The translations under genes were made by a program, and so were the position numbers. The notes beneath the pieces are model-generated. The model searched no databases. It was not told the DNA's origin and worked only from the letters and a program-made list of their open reading frames with translations. A DNA stretch of 64,000 nucleotides, taken from the NCBI RefSeq assembly GCF_004006235.1, contig NZ_CP034753.1, forward strand, positions 2,170,001-2,234,000. Direction: 5' to 3'. This document shows, in pieces, positions 53,183-64,000 of the stretch. The DNA comes from Agromyces sp. LHK192. GTDB taxonomy: Bacteria; Actinomycetota; Actinomycetes; Actinomycetales; Microbacteriaceae. Positions within the stretch are counted from its first letter, which is position 1; every line of letters starts with the position of its first letter.

Positions 53183-54510
53183 CGTGTGGTGTCGTCCTCA
53201 CTCGCGGAATCCGCGTCGGTCGTGGTGTCGGTCGCCGTCGGGGTCGTGGCCGCCGGGTCGGCGAATCGGTCGTCCCACCGAGAGACAACCACGTCGAGGA
53301 TGCCGTGCGCCACCGACACCTTGCTTCCGTGAAGCTCGGTGACGACCTCGCCGTCGACGCCGATCACGCTCGCGCGATTCTCGTCGGACGCGAAACCCTC
53401 GGTCCACCCCACCCGGTTGACCACGAGCAGGTCGGCGCCCTTCGCGGCGCGCTTGGCACGCCCGAGCTCGATGAGCCGCTCCGGGTCGGCTTCGGTCTCG
53501 GCCGCGAAGCCGACGAGGAGCGTGCCGTCGTGGGGGGCGTGTCCGAGCTCCGCCAGGATGTCGGGATTCCGGACGAGCTCCAGGGTGAGGCCCTCGTCGC
53601 CGGGCTGCTTCTTGATCTTGCCCTCGCTCACCGTGGCGGGCCGGAAGTCGGCGACCGCGGCGGCCATCACGACGAGGTCGGCGCCGCGTGCGGTGTCGAG
53701 CACGGCCTCACGCAGTTCGAGCGTGGTCGAGACCTTGCGGATGTCGCATCCGTGCGGATCGGCGATCTCGAGGTTCGCGGCGATCAGCACGACCTCCGCG
53801 CCCCGCGAACGCGCCGCGTCGGCGATCGCGACCCCCTGCTTGCCGCTCGAGCGGTTGCCGAGGAACCGAACGGGATCGAGGGGTTCGCGCGTGCCGCCCG
53901 CGGAGACCACGACGCGACGGCCCTGCAGATCGCCCGCGAGACCCGAGCCCGGAGCACCATGCCCGCCCTGCGCCGCGTGCGCGCCGTACGCGGCCAGCGC
54001 CGACTCGACGATGACCTCCGGCTCCTCCATCCGGCCAGGACCGGAGTCCGCACCGGTGAGCTGCCCCACGGCGGGGCCGACGACCGTCACCCCGCGGTCG
54101 ACGAGCGTCTGGATGTTCGCCTGCGTCGCGGCGTTCCGCCACATCTCGGTGTGCATCGCCGGGGCGACGACCAGCGGCGCCTCGCTGGCGAGCACCGTGT
54201 TGCCGAGCAGGTCGTCGGCGAGGCCCGCCGCGAGCTTCGCGATCGTGTTCGCGGTGGCGGGGGCGATCACGATGAGGTCCGCGGCCTGGCCGATCGCCAC
54301 ATGGCGCACCTCGGCGACGCCCTCGTAGAGGTCGACGTGCACCGGGTTGCGCGAGATCGCCTCGAGGGTCGGCCGACCGACGAAGCGCAGCGCCGCCTCG
54401 GTCGGCACGACGTGCACGTCGTGCCCGGCGAGCACGAGGGCGCGGACGACGCCGACGGCCTTGTAGGCCGCGATGCCGCCCGCGATGCCGACGACGACGT
54501 TCAGCGGCAC
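53179..54510 (-). CDS. coaBC: bifunctional phosphopantothenoylcysteine decarboxylase / phosphopantothenate-cysteine ligase
   Basis: CoaBC, 443 residues, carries out two middle steps of coenzyme A synthesis. The N-terminal flavin decarboxylase (about 1-185) shows [33 protein letters not shown] and [13 protein letters not shown]. The ligase part shows [20 protein letters not shown] and [16 protein letters not shown]. The segment around 155-166 reads [12 protein letters not shown] where E. coli has the ACGD cysteine; actinobacterial enzymes often differ here. The C terminus is a Thr/Asp-rich tail. The start is GTG 54510, 10 bases after the rpoZ stop. Confidence 0.94.
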   Translation of the reverse strand: MPLNVVVGIAGGIAAYKAVGVVRALVLAGHDVHVVPTEAALRFVGRPTLEAISRNPVHVDLYEGVAEVRHVAIGQAADLIVIAPATANTIAKLAAGLADDLLGNTVLASEAPLVVAPAMHTEMWRNAATQANIQTLVDRGVTVVGPAVGQLTGADSGPGRMEEPEVIVESALAAYGAHAAQGGHGAPGSGLAGDLQGRRVVVSAGGTREPLDPVRFLGNRSSGKQGVAIADAARSRGAEVVLIAANLEIADPHGCDIRKVSTTLELREAVLDTARGADLVVMAAAVADFRPATVSEGKIKKQPGDEGLTLELVRNPDILAELGHAPHDGTLLVGFAAETEADPERLIELGRAKRAAKGADLLVVNRVGWTEGFASDENRASVIGVDGEVVTELHGSKVSVAHGILDVVVSRWDDRFADPAATTPTATDTTTDADSASEDDTTR

Positions 54511-54520
54511 GAACCCGGGC

Positions 54521-54778
54521 CTATTCGCCCAGCGGGCGGAGCCGGAGCTTGTCCTCGTTGATCTCGTGGAGCGCCACGGTGAGCGGCTTGTCGTCGATCG
54601 ACGAGTCGACCAGCGGGCCGACGTTGTCGAACAGGCTGCCCTCGTGCAGGTCGGCGTAGTAGTCGTTGATCTGGCGGGCGCGCTTCGACGCGAAGATCAC
54701 GAGCTGGTACTTCGAATCGACCTTCGACAGCAGGTCGTCGATGGGCGGGTCGATGATGCCGGACTGCTTCTCAGCCAT
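54521..54778 (-). CDS. rpoZ: DNA-directed RNA polymerase subunit omega
   Basis: Omega, 85 residues, helps assemble beta' in RNA polymerase. [20 protein letters not shown] and [18 protein letters not shown] are the conserved core. ATG 54778 is set by GAGGAG 7 bases upstream and by the family N terminus; ten further in-frame codons upstream are not conserved. It overlaps the gmk stop by 8 bases, so the two are probably coupled. Confidence 0.95.
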   Translation of the reverse strand: MAEKQSGIIDPPIDDLLSKVDSKYQLVIFASKRARQINDYYADLHEGSLFDNVGPLVDSSIDDKPLTVALHEINEDKLRLRPLGE

Positions 54779-55754
54779 GGACAGACTCCTCATTCGATGG
54801 GCGCGCACCCCCGGTGCGCGGAAGTTCTCGGCGAACGGCGGCGGAGCGCCTTCCCGTTCTGGGCCGCGTCAATTCTACGACCTTTCGAGCGGCCTCACCG
54901 ACGTCGCGGTTCACGACGCGGTGATCGAACTCGTCGACGGCCGCCAATTCGACCTTCGCGGTCTCGAGCCGACGCTGCTGTTCGGCAGGCGACTCGGTGC
55001 CGCGACCGACCAGTCGGCGGACGAGTTCGTCCCACGAGGGCGGGAGCAGGAACACCAGCGTGGCCTCCGGCATCGCCCGCCTGACCGATCGCGCGCCCTG
55101 GATGTCGATCTCGAGCAGCACGCTGTCGCCCGCGGCGATCGCGTCCTGGACCGGACCGCGCGGCGTGCCGTAGCGGTACGCGTTGTGGACGGTCGCCCAT
55201 TCGAGCAGTTCTCCCTCGGAGACCATGCGGTCGAACTCCGCGTCGTCGACGAAGTAGTAGTGCTCGCCGTCGACCTCGCCGGGCCGCGGGGCGCGGGTGG
55301 TCGCGGAGATCGACAGGCGGACCTCGGGGTGGTTCGCCCGGATGTGCTGCGCCACCGTGCCCTTGCCGACGGCGGTGGGACCGGCGAGCACGACGAGCCG
55401 GTCGCCGGTGCCGCCGTGCGACGCCACCCAGTCCGCGACGAACTCGCGCAACCGACGGCGCTGCAGGCGACCGAGGCCCCCGAGGCGTTTGGACGCGGCG
55501 ATCTCGAGGTCCGACATGATCCGGGCCGTCTTCGTCTCGCCGATCGCGGGGATGGCACCGAGGAACTCGGTCGCCCGCAGGCGTCCCTCGACCCCGTCCG
55601 GCTCCTCGAACGCCGCACGCAGCACGTCGAGCGGACTCCGGGCGCCGCTCGCGATCGCCTGTTTGACGGCGGCGCGCGCGCGACGTGCCTGCACGGCCGC
55701 GCGCGATGCCGCGACGCGGTCGACCTCGGGTGGGGTGCGACCGGGCTCAGGCAC
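54771..55754 (-). CDS. gmk: mIHF-guanylate kinase fusion
   Basis: A 327-residue protein of two parts. Residues 1-110 resemble the actinobacterial integration host factor mIHF: a basic helix ([17 protein letters not shown]), then [17 protein letters not shown] and [12 protein letters not shown], the helix-hairpin-helix that binds DNA. Residues 119-300 are guanylate kinase (GMP to GDP): P-loop [12 protein letters not shown] (123-134), [22 protein letters not shown] and [11 protein letters not shown]. The total is about 110 residues longer than ordinary Gmk. GTG 55754 overlaps the pyrF stop by 8 bases and no stop separates the domains. In most actinobacteria mihF and gmk are adjacent separate genes. 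Confidence 0.9.
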   Translation of the reverse strand: MPEPGRTPPEVDRVAASRAAVQARRARAAVKQAIASGARSPLDVLRAAFEEPDGVEGRLRATEFLGAIPAIGETKTARIMSDLEIAASKRLGGLGRLQRRRLREFVADWVASHGGTGDRLVVLAGPTAVGKGTVAQHIRANHPEVRLSISATTRAPRPGEVDGEHYYFVDDAEFDRMVSEGELLEWATVHNAYRYGTPRGPVQDAIAAGDSVLLEIDIQGARSVRRAMPEATLVFLLPPSWDELVRRLVGRGTESPAEQQRRLETAKVELAAVDEFDHRVVNRDVGEAARKVVELTRPRTGRRSAAVRRELPRTGGARPSNEESVHG

Positions 55755-56621
55755 CTGCGATCACCGCCTCGTCTGCGTGCCGCATGATCGTCTCCGCGAT
55801 GCCGTCGGGACCGGAGCGGAGGATCGACCGCGACTCGCTGACGATCACGCCTCCGGAGTAGCCGCCGAAGATGGCGCGCGCGTCCGCCACCGAGGCGCCC
55901 TGTTCGCCGAAGCCGGGAGCGAGCACCGGGAGACCCGGGCGCGGCGGCTCGACATCGCGATCGATGCCCGCGGCGGCGAGGTCGACCGTGGCACCGATGA
56001 CGACCCCGGCCGCGCCGAACGCTGCACCCGACACATCCGGTCGTCCGGCGTTCCAAGCGGAGACGCCGGCGACGATCGCGCCGCCGATCGACGAGCCGGC
56101 ACGACTGGACTGCTGCAGGACGGCGCGCTGGATCGCGGTCGCCTCGGGGTTGGACGTGGCCGCGAGCACGAAGACGCCCTTGCCGGCCGCTTCGGCCGTG
56201 CGCAGGGTGTCCTCCAGCGACCCGAGGCCCAGGTACGGCGTCGCGGTGATCGCGTCGACCTCGAGCGTCGAACCCGGCTTCAGCCACGGTTCGGCGTAGG
56301 CGGCCATCGTCGAGCCGATGTCGCCGCGCTTGATGTCGCCGATGACCAGCAGGTCGGCGTCTCGCGCCTCCTGCAGCACGCGCTCGAGTGCGAGGTATCC
56401 GGCCGCGCCGTGGCGTTCGAAGAACGCCGCCTGCGGCTTCACGATCCCCGCACGTCCGGAGGCCGCCTCGACGACTCGGAGGCCGAACTCGCGCGCGCCA
56501 TCTGCGGAGTCGGGCAGGCCCCAGCGGTCGAGGAGACCCGCGTGCGGGTCGATGCCGACGCAGAGCCGGCCGTAGGCCGCGAACACGGCTGCGAGCCGCT
56601 CGCCGAACGGGCTCGCCGGGG

Positions 56622-56625
<4 letters not shown>
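55747..56625 (-). CDS. pyrF: orotidine 5'-phosphate decarboxylase, type 2
   Basis: PyrF, 292 residues, makes UMP from OMP, the last step of the pathway. It belongs to the longer type 2 subfamily found in actinobacteria: [27 protein letters not shown], catalytic [20 protein letters not shown], and [13 protein letters not shown] 56625 overlaps the carB TGA; its own TGA overlaps the gmk fusion start. Confidence 0.96.
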
Positions 56626-59911
<3,286 letters not shown>

Positions 59912-59912
<1 letters not shown>

Positions 59913-61069
59913 CAGGCCTTGGACTCCTTGCTGGCGATCACCATGTCGCGGAAGCGGTCGAAGAGGTATTCGGCGTCGTGCGGCCCGGCCGCCGACTCCG
60001 GGTGGTACTGCACGCTGAACGCGGGGATGTCGAGGCAGTTGAGGCCCTCGACCACGTCGTCGTTGAGGTCGACATGGCTGACCTCGACGCGCCCGAAGCC
60101 CTGGCTCGACTCGCTCACGCCGTCGAGCGGCGCCCGCACGGCGAAGCCGTGGTTGTGCGCCGTGATCTCGACGCGGCCGGTCGCGCGGTCCAGCACGGGC
60201 TGGTTGATGCCGCGGTGGCCGAACGGCAGCTTGTAGGTCTCGTAGCCGAGCGCGCGGCCGAGCAGCTGGTTGCCGAAGCAGATGCCGAAGTACGGGCGGC
60301 CGTCGCGCAGCGAGTCGCGCAGCAGGTCGACGTGCCGGTCGGACGCGGCGGGGTCGCCGGGGCCGTTCGAGAAGAACAGCGCGTCGGTTCCGAGGGCGCG
60401 GATCTCGTCGATCGACACGGTCTGCGGCACGACGTGCACGTCGAATCCACGTTCGGCGAGGAAGTTCAGCGTCGAGGTCTTCACCCCGAGGTCGAGCACG
60501 GCGACCGATCCGACGCGCTCGCCCGTGGCGGGCAGCGTGTACGACTCCGCCGTGGAGACCTCTCCGGAGAGGTTCCGGCCGCTCATCTCGGCGCCGGAGC
60601 GGACGAGGTCGAGCTGCTCGCCGTGCGACAGCGAGGCATCCGGGCCGGAGAACACGCCCGCGCGCATCGCGCCGGCCGAGCGGATGTGCCGCGTCACGGC
60701 ACGCGTGTCGATGCCGGAGATGCCCACGACGCCCGCCGCGGCGAGGTCGACGTCGAGGCTGCGCTGCGAACGGAAGTTCGACACGACCCGCGATGGGTCG
60801 CGCACGATGTAGCCCGCGACCCAGATGCGCGCGGACTCCATGTCCTCGTCGTTCATGCCGGTGTTGCCGATGTGCGGCGCGGTCTGCAACACGATCTGGC
60901 CTGCGTAGGACGGGTCGGTCAGGGTCTCCTGGTAGCCGGTCATGCCGGTCGCGAAGACGGCCTCGCCGAGCGTGCGGCCGAGGGCGCCGTAGGCGCGCCC
61001 CTCGTACCGCGTGCCGTCCTCGAGGACGAGCACCGCCGGCGCTCCCGTCAGGGGCGTGGACTCCGTCAT
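59912..61069 (-). CDS. carA: carbamoyl-phosphate synthase, small (glutaminase) subunit
   Basis: CarA, 385 residues, releases ammonia from glutamine and channels it to CarB. N-terminal CPSase domain: [33 protein letters not shown]. Class I glutaminase triad: cysteine in [16 protein letters not shown] and histidine/glutamate in [18 protein letters not shown] 61069 overlaps the PH-protein TGA (ATGA); a longer in-frame opening upstream lies over that gene and is not coding. Confidence 0.97.
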
Positions 61070-61617
61070 GCTTCGGTCTCGCTCTCTGCGTCTGGCCGCA
61101 GCGTCACGTGCGCTGCGGCGATGTCGGTGACGGCCGTGATGATCCGGCCGGCGTCGCCCGGGAACCGGGCGCGAAGGTAGCTGTCGACGTGCGTGGGAAC
61201 CGCGTCGGGCCCCGTGTCCTCGTCGACGATCCAGGTGATGGCGACGAGTCCTTCGGGCTCGACGCCGCGGTCGATGGCGAATGACGCCGGTCCCGCGCCG
61301 ACGAGTCGCTCGCGCGGGACGAACGAGGGCTGCTCGCCCGCGATCCGCAGCAGCAGGCCCTCGGGGTGCACGGCGAGGTGGCCCGAGCCGCGGAATGCGA
61401 GCCCCTCGACTGCGAGACGCTCGAGCGGCCGGCCGACCGGAGTGGTCGCGACGTAGAGCACCTCGACGTCGACGCCCGCCTCGCCGAGCACGGTGGGCAC
61501 GGGATAGGCGCGCATGGCCGCGTCGCGCACCGTGCGGCGCTTCCAGGAGCGCCACATGAGGAAGGCTGCGCCACCGACGATCACGACGGCGACGACGATG
61601 CCGATGGTCTCAGCCAT
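61066..61617 (-). CDS. membrane-anchored PH-like domain protein in the pyr operon
   Basis: 183 residues of unknown function. One N-terminal membrane segment ([19 protein letters not shown], 3-21) followed by KRRTV (positive-inside) and a cytosolic domain resembling the bacterial PH-like (transporter-PH) family, with [15 protein letters not shown] strands ([19 protein letters not shown]) and [11 protein letters not shown]. The C terminus is acidic (ESETEA). ATG 61617 overlaps the pyrC stop by 8 bases and the stop overlaps carA, so it is translated within the pyrimidine operon. The family call is tentative. Confidence 0.75.
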   Translation of the reverse strand: MAETIGIVVAVVIVGGAAFLMWRSWKRRTVRDAAMRAYPVPTVLGEAGVDVEVLYVATTPVGRPLERLAVEGLAFRGSGHLAVHPEGLLLRIAGEQPSFVPRERLVGAGPASFAIDRGVEPEGLVAITWIVDEDTGPDAVPTHVDSYLRARFPGDAGRIITAVTDIAAAHVTLRPDAESETEA

Positions 61618-62953
61618 TGACGCCGCCGTTCCGCGCCGCCGCCAGTGCGGCGATCTCGTCGGCATCGCGGACGACGCCGTCGAGGACGGTCGCATAGCCG
61701 GCGTGGATGGTCGCGACGACCCGCCCGGGGAGCTCCCGGCCGAGGTACGGCGAGTTCACGCTCCGTCCGGCGAGGCGGGCGACGTCGAACGTGCCCGAGG
61801 CCTGCGGGTCGTAGAGCGCGACCTCTGCGGGGGCTCCGGCGGCGAGCGGCGTGCCGTGCCCGGCGATGCGGCCGATGCGCGCCGGCGTCTCGCTCATGAC
61901 CCGGGCGACGCCGGCCCAGTCGAGCAGGCCGGTCTCGACCATCGTCCGGTGCACGACCGAGAGCGCGGATTCGAGGCCGACCATGCCGTTGGCGGCGGCA
62001 TCCCACTCGCATTCCTTGGCCTCGACGGGGTGCGGGGCGTGGTCGGTCGCGACGATGTCGATCGTGCCGTCGGCCAGGGCAGCGCGAAGGGCTTCGACGT
62101 CCTCGGCCCGGCGCAGCGGCGGGTTGACCTTGTATCGGGCGTCGTAGGTCGCGACGAGTTCCTCGGTGAGGAGCAGGTGGTGCGGGGTGACCTCGGCCGT
62201 GACGTCGATGCCGCGGGCCTTCGCCCAGCGCACGACCTCGACGGATCCCGCGGTCGAGAGGTGGCACACGTGCAGGCGTGAGCCGACGTGCTCGGCGAGC
62301 AGCACGTCGCGCGCGATGATCGACTCCTCGGCGACCGCCGGCCAGCCGATGAGGCCGAGTTCGCCCGAGAGGGCGCCCTCGTTCATCTGGGCGCCGACGG
62401 TGAGCCGGGGCTCCTGGGCGTGCTGCGCGATGACGCCGTCGAACGCCTTGACGTACTCGAGCGCCCGGCGCATGAGCTGCGGGTCGGCCACGCAGAACCC
62501 GTCGTCGGAGAACACGCGGACCCTCGCCGCAGAGCGGGCCATCGCGCCGAGCTCGGCGAGCTGCTCGCCCCGAAGGCCGACCGTCACGGCCCCGATGGGC
62601 TGCACGGTCGCGTAGCCGGCGGCGCGGCCGAGGCGCTGCTCCTGCTCGACGACGCCGGCGGTGTCGGCGACGGGCGACGTGTTCGCCATCGCGAACACCG
62701 CGGTGTACCCGCCGGCGGCGGCGGCCTGCGTGCCCGTGAGCACCGTCTCGCTCTGCTCGTAGCCGGGCTCGCGGAGGTGGGTGTGCAGGTCGACCAGTCC
62801 GGGCAGCGCGAGCAGCCCGTCGGCGTCGATCACCGTGGCGCCCGACGCGTCGGCGATGCTCCCGACCTCGGCGACGACGCTGCCGTCGATGAGCAGGTCG
62901 GCGCGGTCGCCCGAGGGCAGGGTGGCGCTGCGGATCAGGATGCGGTCGCTCAT
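61610..62953 (-). CDS. pyrC: dihydroorotase
   Basis: Dihydroorotase, 447 residues, cyclises carbamoyl aspartate. It is the long amidohydrolase (type I) form: metal histidines in [24 protein letters not shown] region histidine, and aspartate in [25 protein letters not shown] and [10 protein letters not shown] are further motifs. ATG 62953 overlaps the pyrB TGA. pyrD is not in the operon. Confidence 0.96.
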   Translation of the reverse strand: MSDRILIRSATLPSGDRADLLIDGSVVAEVGSIADASGATVIDADGLLALPGLVDLHTHLREPGYEQSETVLTGTQAAAAGGYTAVFAMANTSPVADTAGVVEQEQRLGRAAGYATVQPIGAVTVGLRGEQLAELGAMARSAARVRVFSDDGFCVADPQLMRRALEYVKAFDGVIAQHAQEPRLTVGAQMNEGALSGELGLIGWPAVAEESIIARDVLLAEHVGSRLHVCHLSTAGSVEVVRWAKARGIDVTAEVTPHHLLLTEELVATYDARYKVNPPLRRAEDVEALRAALADGTIDIVATDHAPHPVEAKECEWDAAANGMVGLESALSVVHRTMVETGLLDWAGVARVMSETPARIGRIAGHGTPLAAGAPAEVALYDPQASGTFDVARLAGRSVNSPYLGRELPGRVVATIHAGYATVLDGVVRDADEIAALAAARNGGVNG

Positions 62954-63900
62954 GCGTGGCCCCGCTCTCCGGAAAGCAGCAGGTACAGGGCGGCCATTCT
63001 CACTGATACTCCGTTCGCGACCTGCTCGCGCACGGTGGACTGCGGCGAGTCCGCTGCGCGGGCGGCGATCTCGAGCCCACGGTTCATGGGACCCGGATGC
63101 ATGACCATCGTAGTCGGCGGCAGGCGGTCGAACCTGGCGTCGTCGAGGCCCCAGGTGCGGGAATACTCCCGGCTGTTGGGGAAGAACGCGGCGTGCATGC
63201 GCTCGGCCTGGATGCGGAGCATCATGACCACATCCGGCCCTGCGGCCAGCGCCTCGTCGAGGTCGTAGCCGATCTCGGCGGGCCACCCGCTCGGGTCCAC
63301 CGGCAGCAGCGTCGGCGGGGCGACCAGCGTGACGTGCGCGCCGAGCGCGTGCAGCAGCCAGACGTTGGACCGGGCGACGCGCGAGTGCAGGATGTCGCCG
63401 ACGATGACGACGCGCACGCCGTCGAGGTCGCGTCCGCGCGAGGCGTCGCCGTGCAGGCGGCGTCGCATCGTGAAGGCATCGAGGAGCGCCTGCGTCGGAT
63501 GCTCGTGCGTGCCGTCGCCGGCGTTGACGACGCCGGCGTCGATCCATCCGCTCGTGGCGAGCAGGAACGGTGCGCCCGACGACGGATGCCGGATCACGAC
63601 GCCGTCGGCGCCCATCGCCTGCAGGGTCTGCGCGGTGTCCTTCAGGCTCTCGCCCTTGGAGACGCTCGATCCCTTCGCGCTGAAGTTGATCACGTCGGCC
63701 GACAGGCGCTTGGCCGCAGCCTCGAACGAGATGCGCGTGCGCGTCGAGTCCTCGAAGAAGAGGTTGACCACCGTCTTGCCGCGCAGCGTCGGGAGCTTCT
63801 TGACCTCGCGGTCCTGCACGGCGGCCATGTCCTCGGCGATGTCGAGCAGTTCGATCGCGTCGTCGCGCGCGAGGCCGCGTGTGGCGAGCAGGTGCCTCAT
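62950..63900 (-). CDS. pyrB: aspartate carbamoyltransferase, catalytic subunit
   Basis: ATCase catalytic chain, 316 residues, joins carbamoyl phosphate and aspartate. The carbamoyl-phosphate loop is [47 protein letters not shown] and [12 protein letters not shown] are conserved. No pyrI regulatory gene is present, as in other Gram-positives. ATG 63900 overlaps the pyrR TGA (ATGA). Confidence 0.97.
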   Translation of the reverse strand: MRHLLATRGLARDDAIELLDIAEDMAAVQDREVKKLPTLRGKTVVNLFFEDSTRTRISFEAAAKRLSADVINFSAKGSSVSKGESLKDTAQTLQAMGADGVVIRHPSSGAPFLLATSGWIDAGVVNAGDGTHEHPTQALLDAFTMRRRLHGDASRGRDLDGVRVVIVGDILHSRVARSNVWLLHALGAHVTLVAPPTLLPVDPSGWPAEIGYDLDEALAAGPDVVMMLRIQAERMHAAFFPNSREYSRTWGLDDARFDRLPPTTMVMHPGPMNRGLEIAARAADSPQSTVREQVANGVSVRMAALYLLLSGERGHA

Positions 63901-64000
63901 GCGCCGACTCCTTCGGTGTCGGCAGGGCCGTCGGCGGGACCGTCGACCGGACCGTCGATCGTGACGGCATCCTCGCCGTCGGTCTCGACGAGGCGCACGT
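63897..64000 (-). CDS. pyrR: PyrR bifunctional regulator/uracil phosphoribosyltransferase, C-terminal end
   Basis: Only the last 33 codons are inside the window: [12 protein letters not shown] matches the PyrR C-terminal strand, followed by a Gly/Pro/Asp-rich tail ([19 protein letters not shown]) not normal for the family core. PyrR senses UMP and attenuates or represses the pyr operon by binding its leader RNA. Position directly before pyrB with an ATGA overlap supports the call; the RNA target would lie outside the window. Confidence 0.8.
   Translation of the reverse strand, partial: VRLVETDGEDAVTIDGPVDGPADGPADTEGVGA

Overview
The window is about 70 % GC, codes almost without gaps, and reads as core chromosome of an actinobacterium. 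The tkt-tal-pgi-zwf-opcA-pgl cluster, RbpA, WhiA, an actinobacterial integration-host-factor domain, the HGxxPAAW protein and a helicase-dead PriA all point to Actinobacteria. Gene order and protein style fit family Microbacteriaceae (Agromyces/Microbacterium-like); the family call is inference. I see no phage, insertion sequence, CRISPR array, plasmid or secondary-metabolite genes, and no gene-free stretch longer than 300 bases.

Layout. Bases 1-7007 (+ strand) carry the pentose-phosphate cluster: end of transketolase, transaldolase, glucose-6-phosphate isomerase, glucose-6-phosphate dehydrogenase (frame broken by one extra base), OpcA and 6-phosphogluconolactonase, mostly joined by 4-base start/stop overlaps. 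A 23-bp perfect hairpin (7015-7064) separates it from the rest, which is all on the - strand except one tRNA-Leu. Reading down: rbpA, secG, tpiA-pgk-gap (lower glycolysis), sodA, whiA-rapZ-uvrC-uvrA, uvrB, coaE, rpsA, an epimerase/DUF885 pair, polA, an ANTAR response regulator, tRNA-Leu(CAA) on +, an alpha/beta hydrolase, pyk, gltD-gltB, lgt, trpA-trpB-trpC-HGxxPAAW, then a long biosynthetic run (Trp-associated membrane protein, trpE, hisI, hisF, hisG, hisE, rpe), rsmB, fmt, primosomal priA-metK-coaBC-rpoZ-gmk, and the pyrimidine operon pyrF-carB-carA-PH protein-pyrC-pyrB-pyrR (pyrR cut by the window end). On the - strand transcription runs from high to low coordinates.

How the genes work together. 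The window gathers central carbon flux (pentose phosphate pathway, glycolysis, pyruvate kinase), ammonium assimilation (GOGAT), de novo pyrimidine, Trp and His synthesis, CoA and SAM synthesis, excision repair (UvrABC, PolA) and translation initiation (fmt, rpsA, rsmB).

Most notable observations: (1) guanylate kinase is fused at its N terminus to an mIHF-type DNA-binding domain; (2) zwf carries a one-base insertion exactly at the RIDHYLGKE motif; (3) eight transcription-unit heads have a TANNNT hexamer 6-7 bases before the start codon, the signature of leaderless mRNAs; (4) the gltB 3' end is partly duplicated to form the gltD start region; (5) a textbook LexA box lies upstream of uvrA; (6) the octamer CGGATGCC recurs far more often than base composition predicts. 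None of these is a clearly new multi-gene system; the window is mainly housekeeping DNA.
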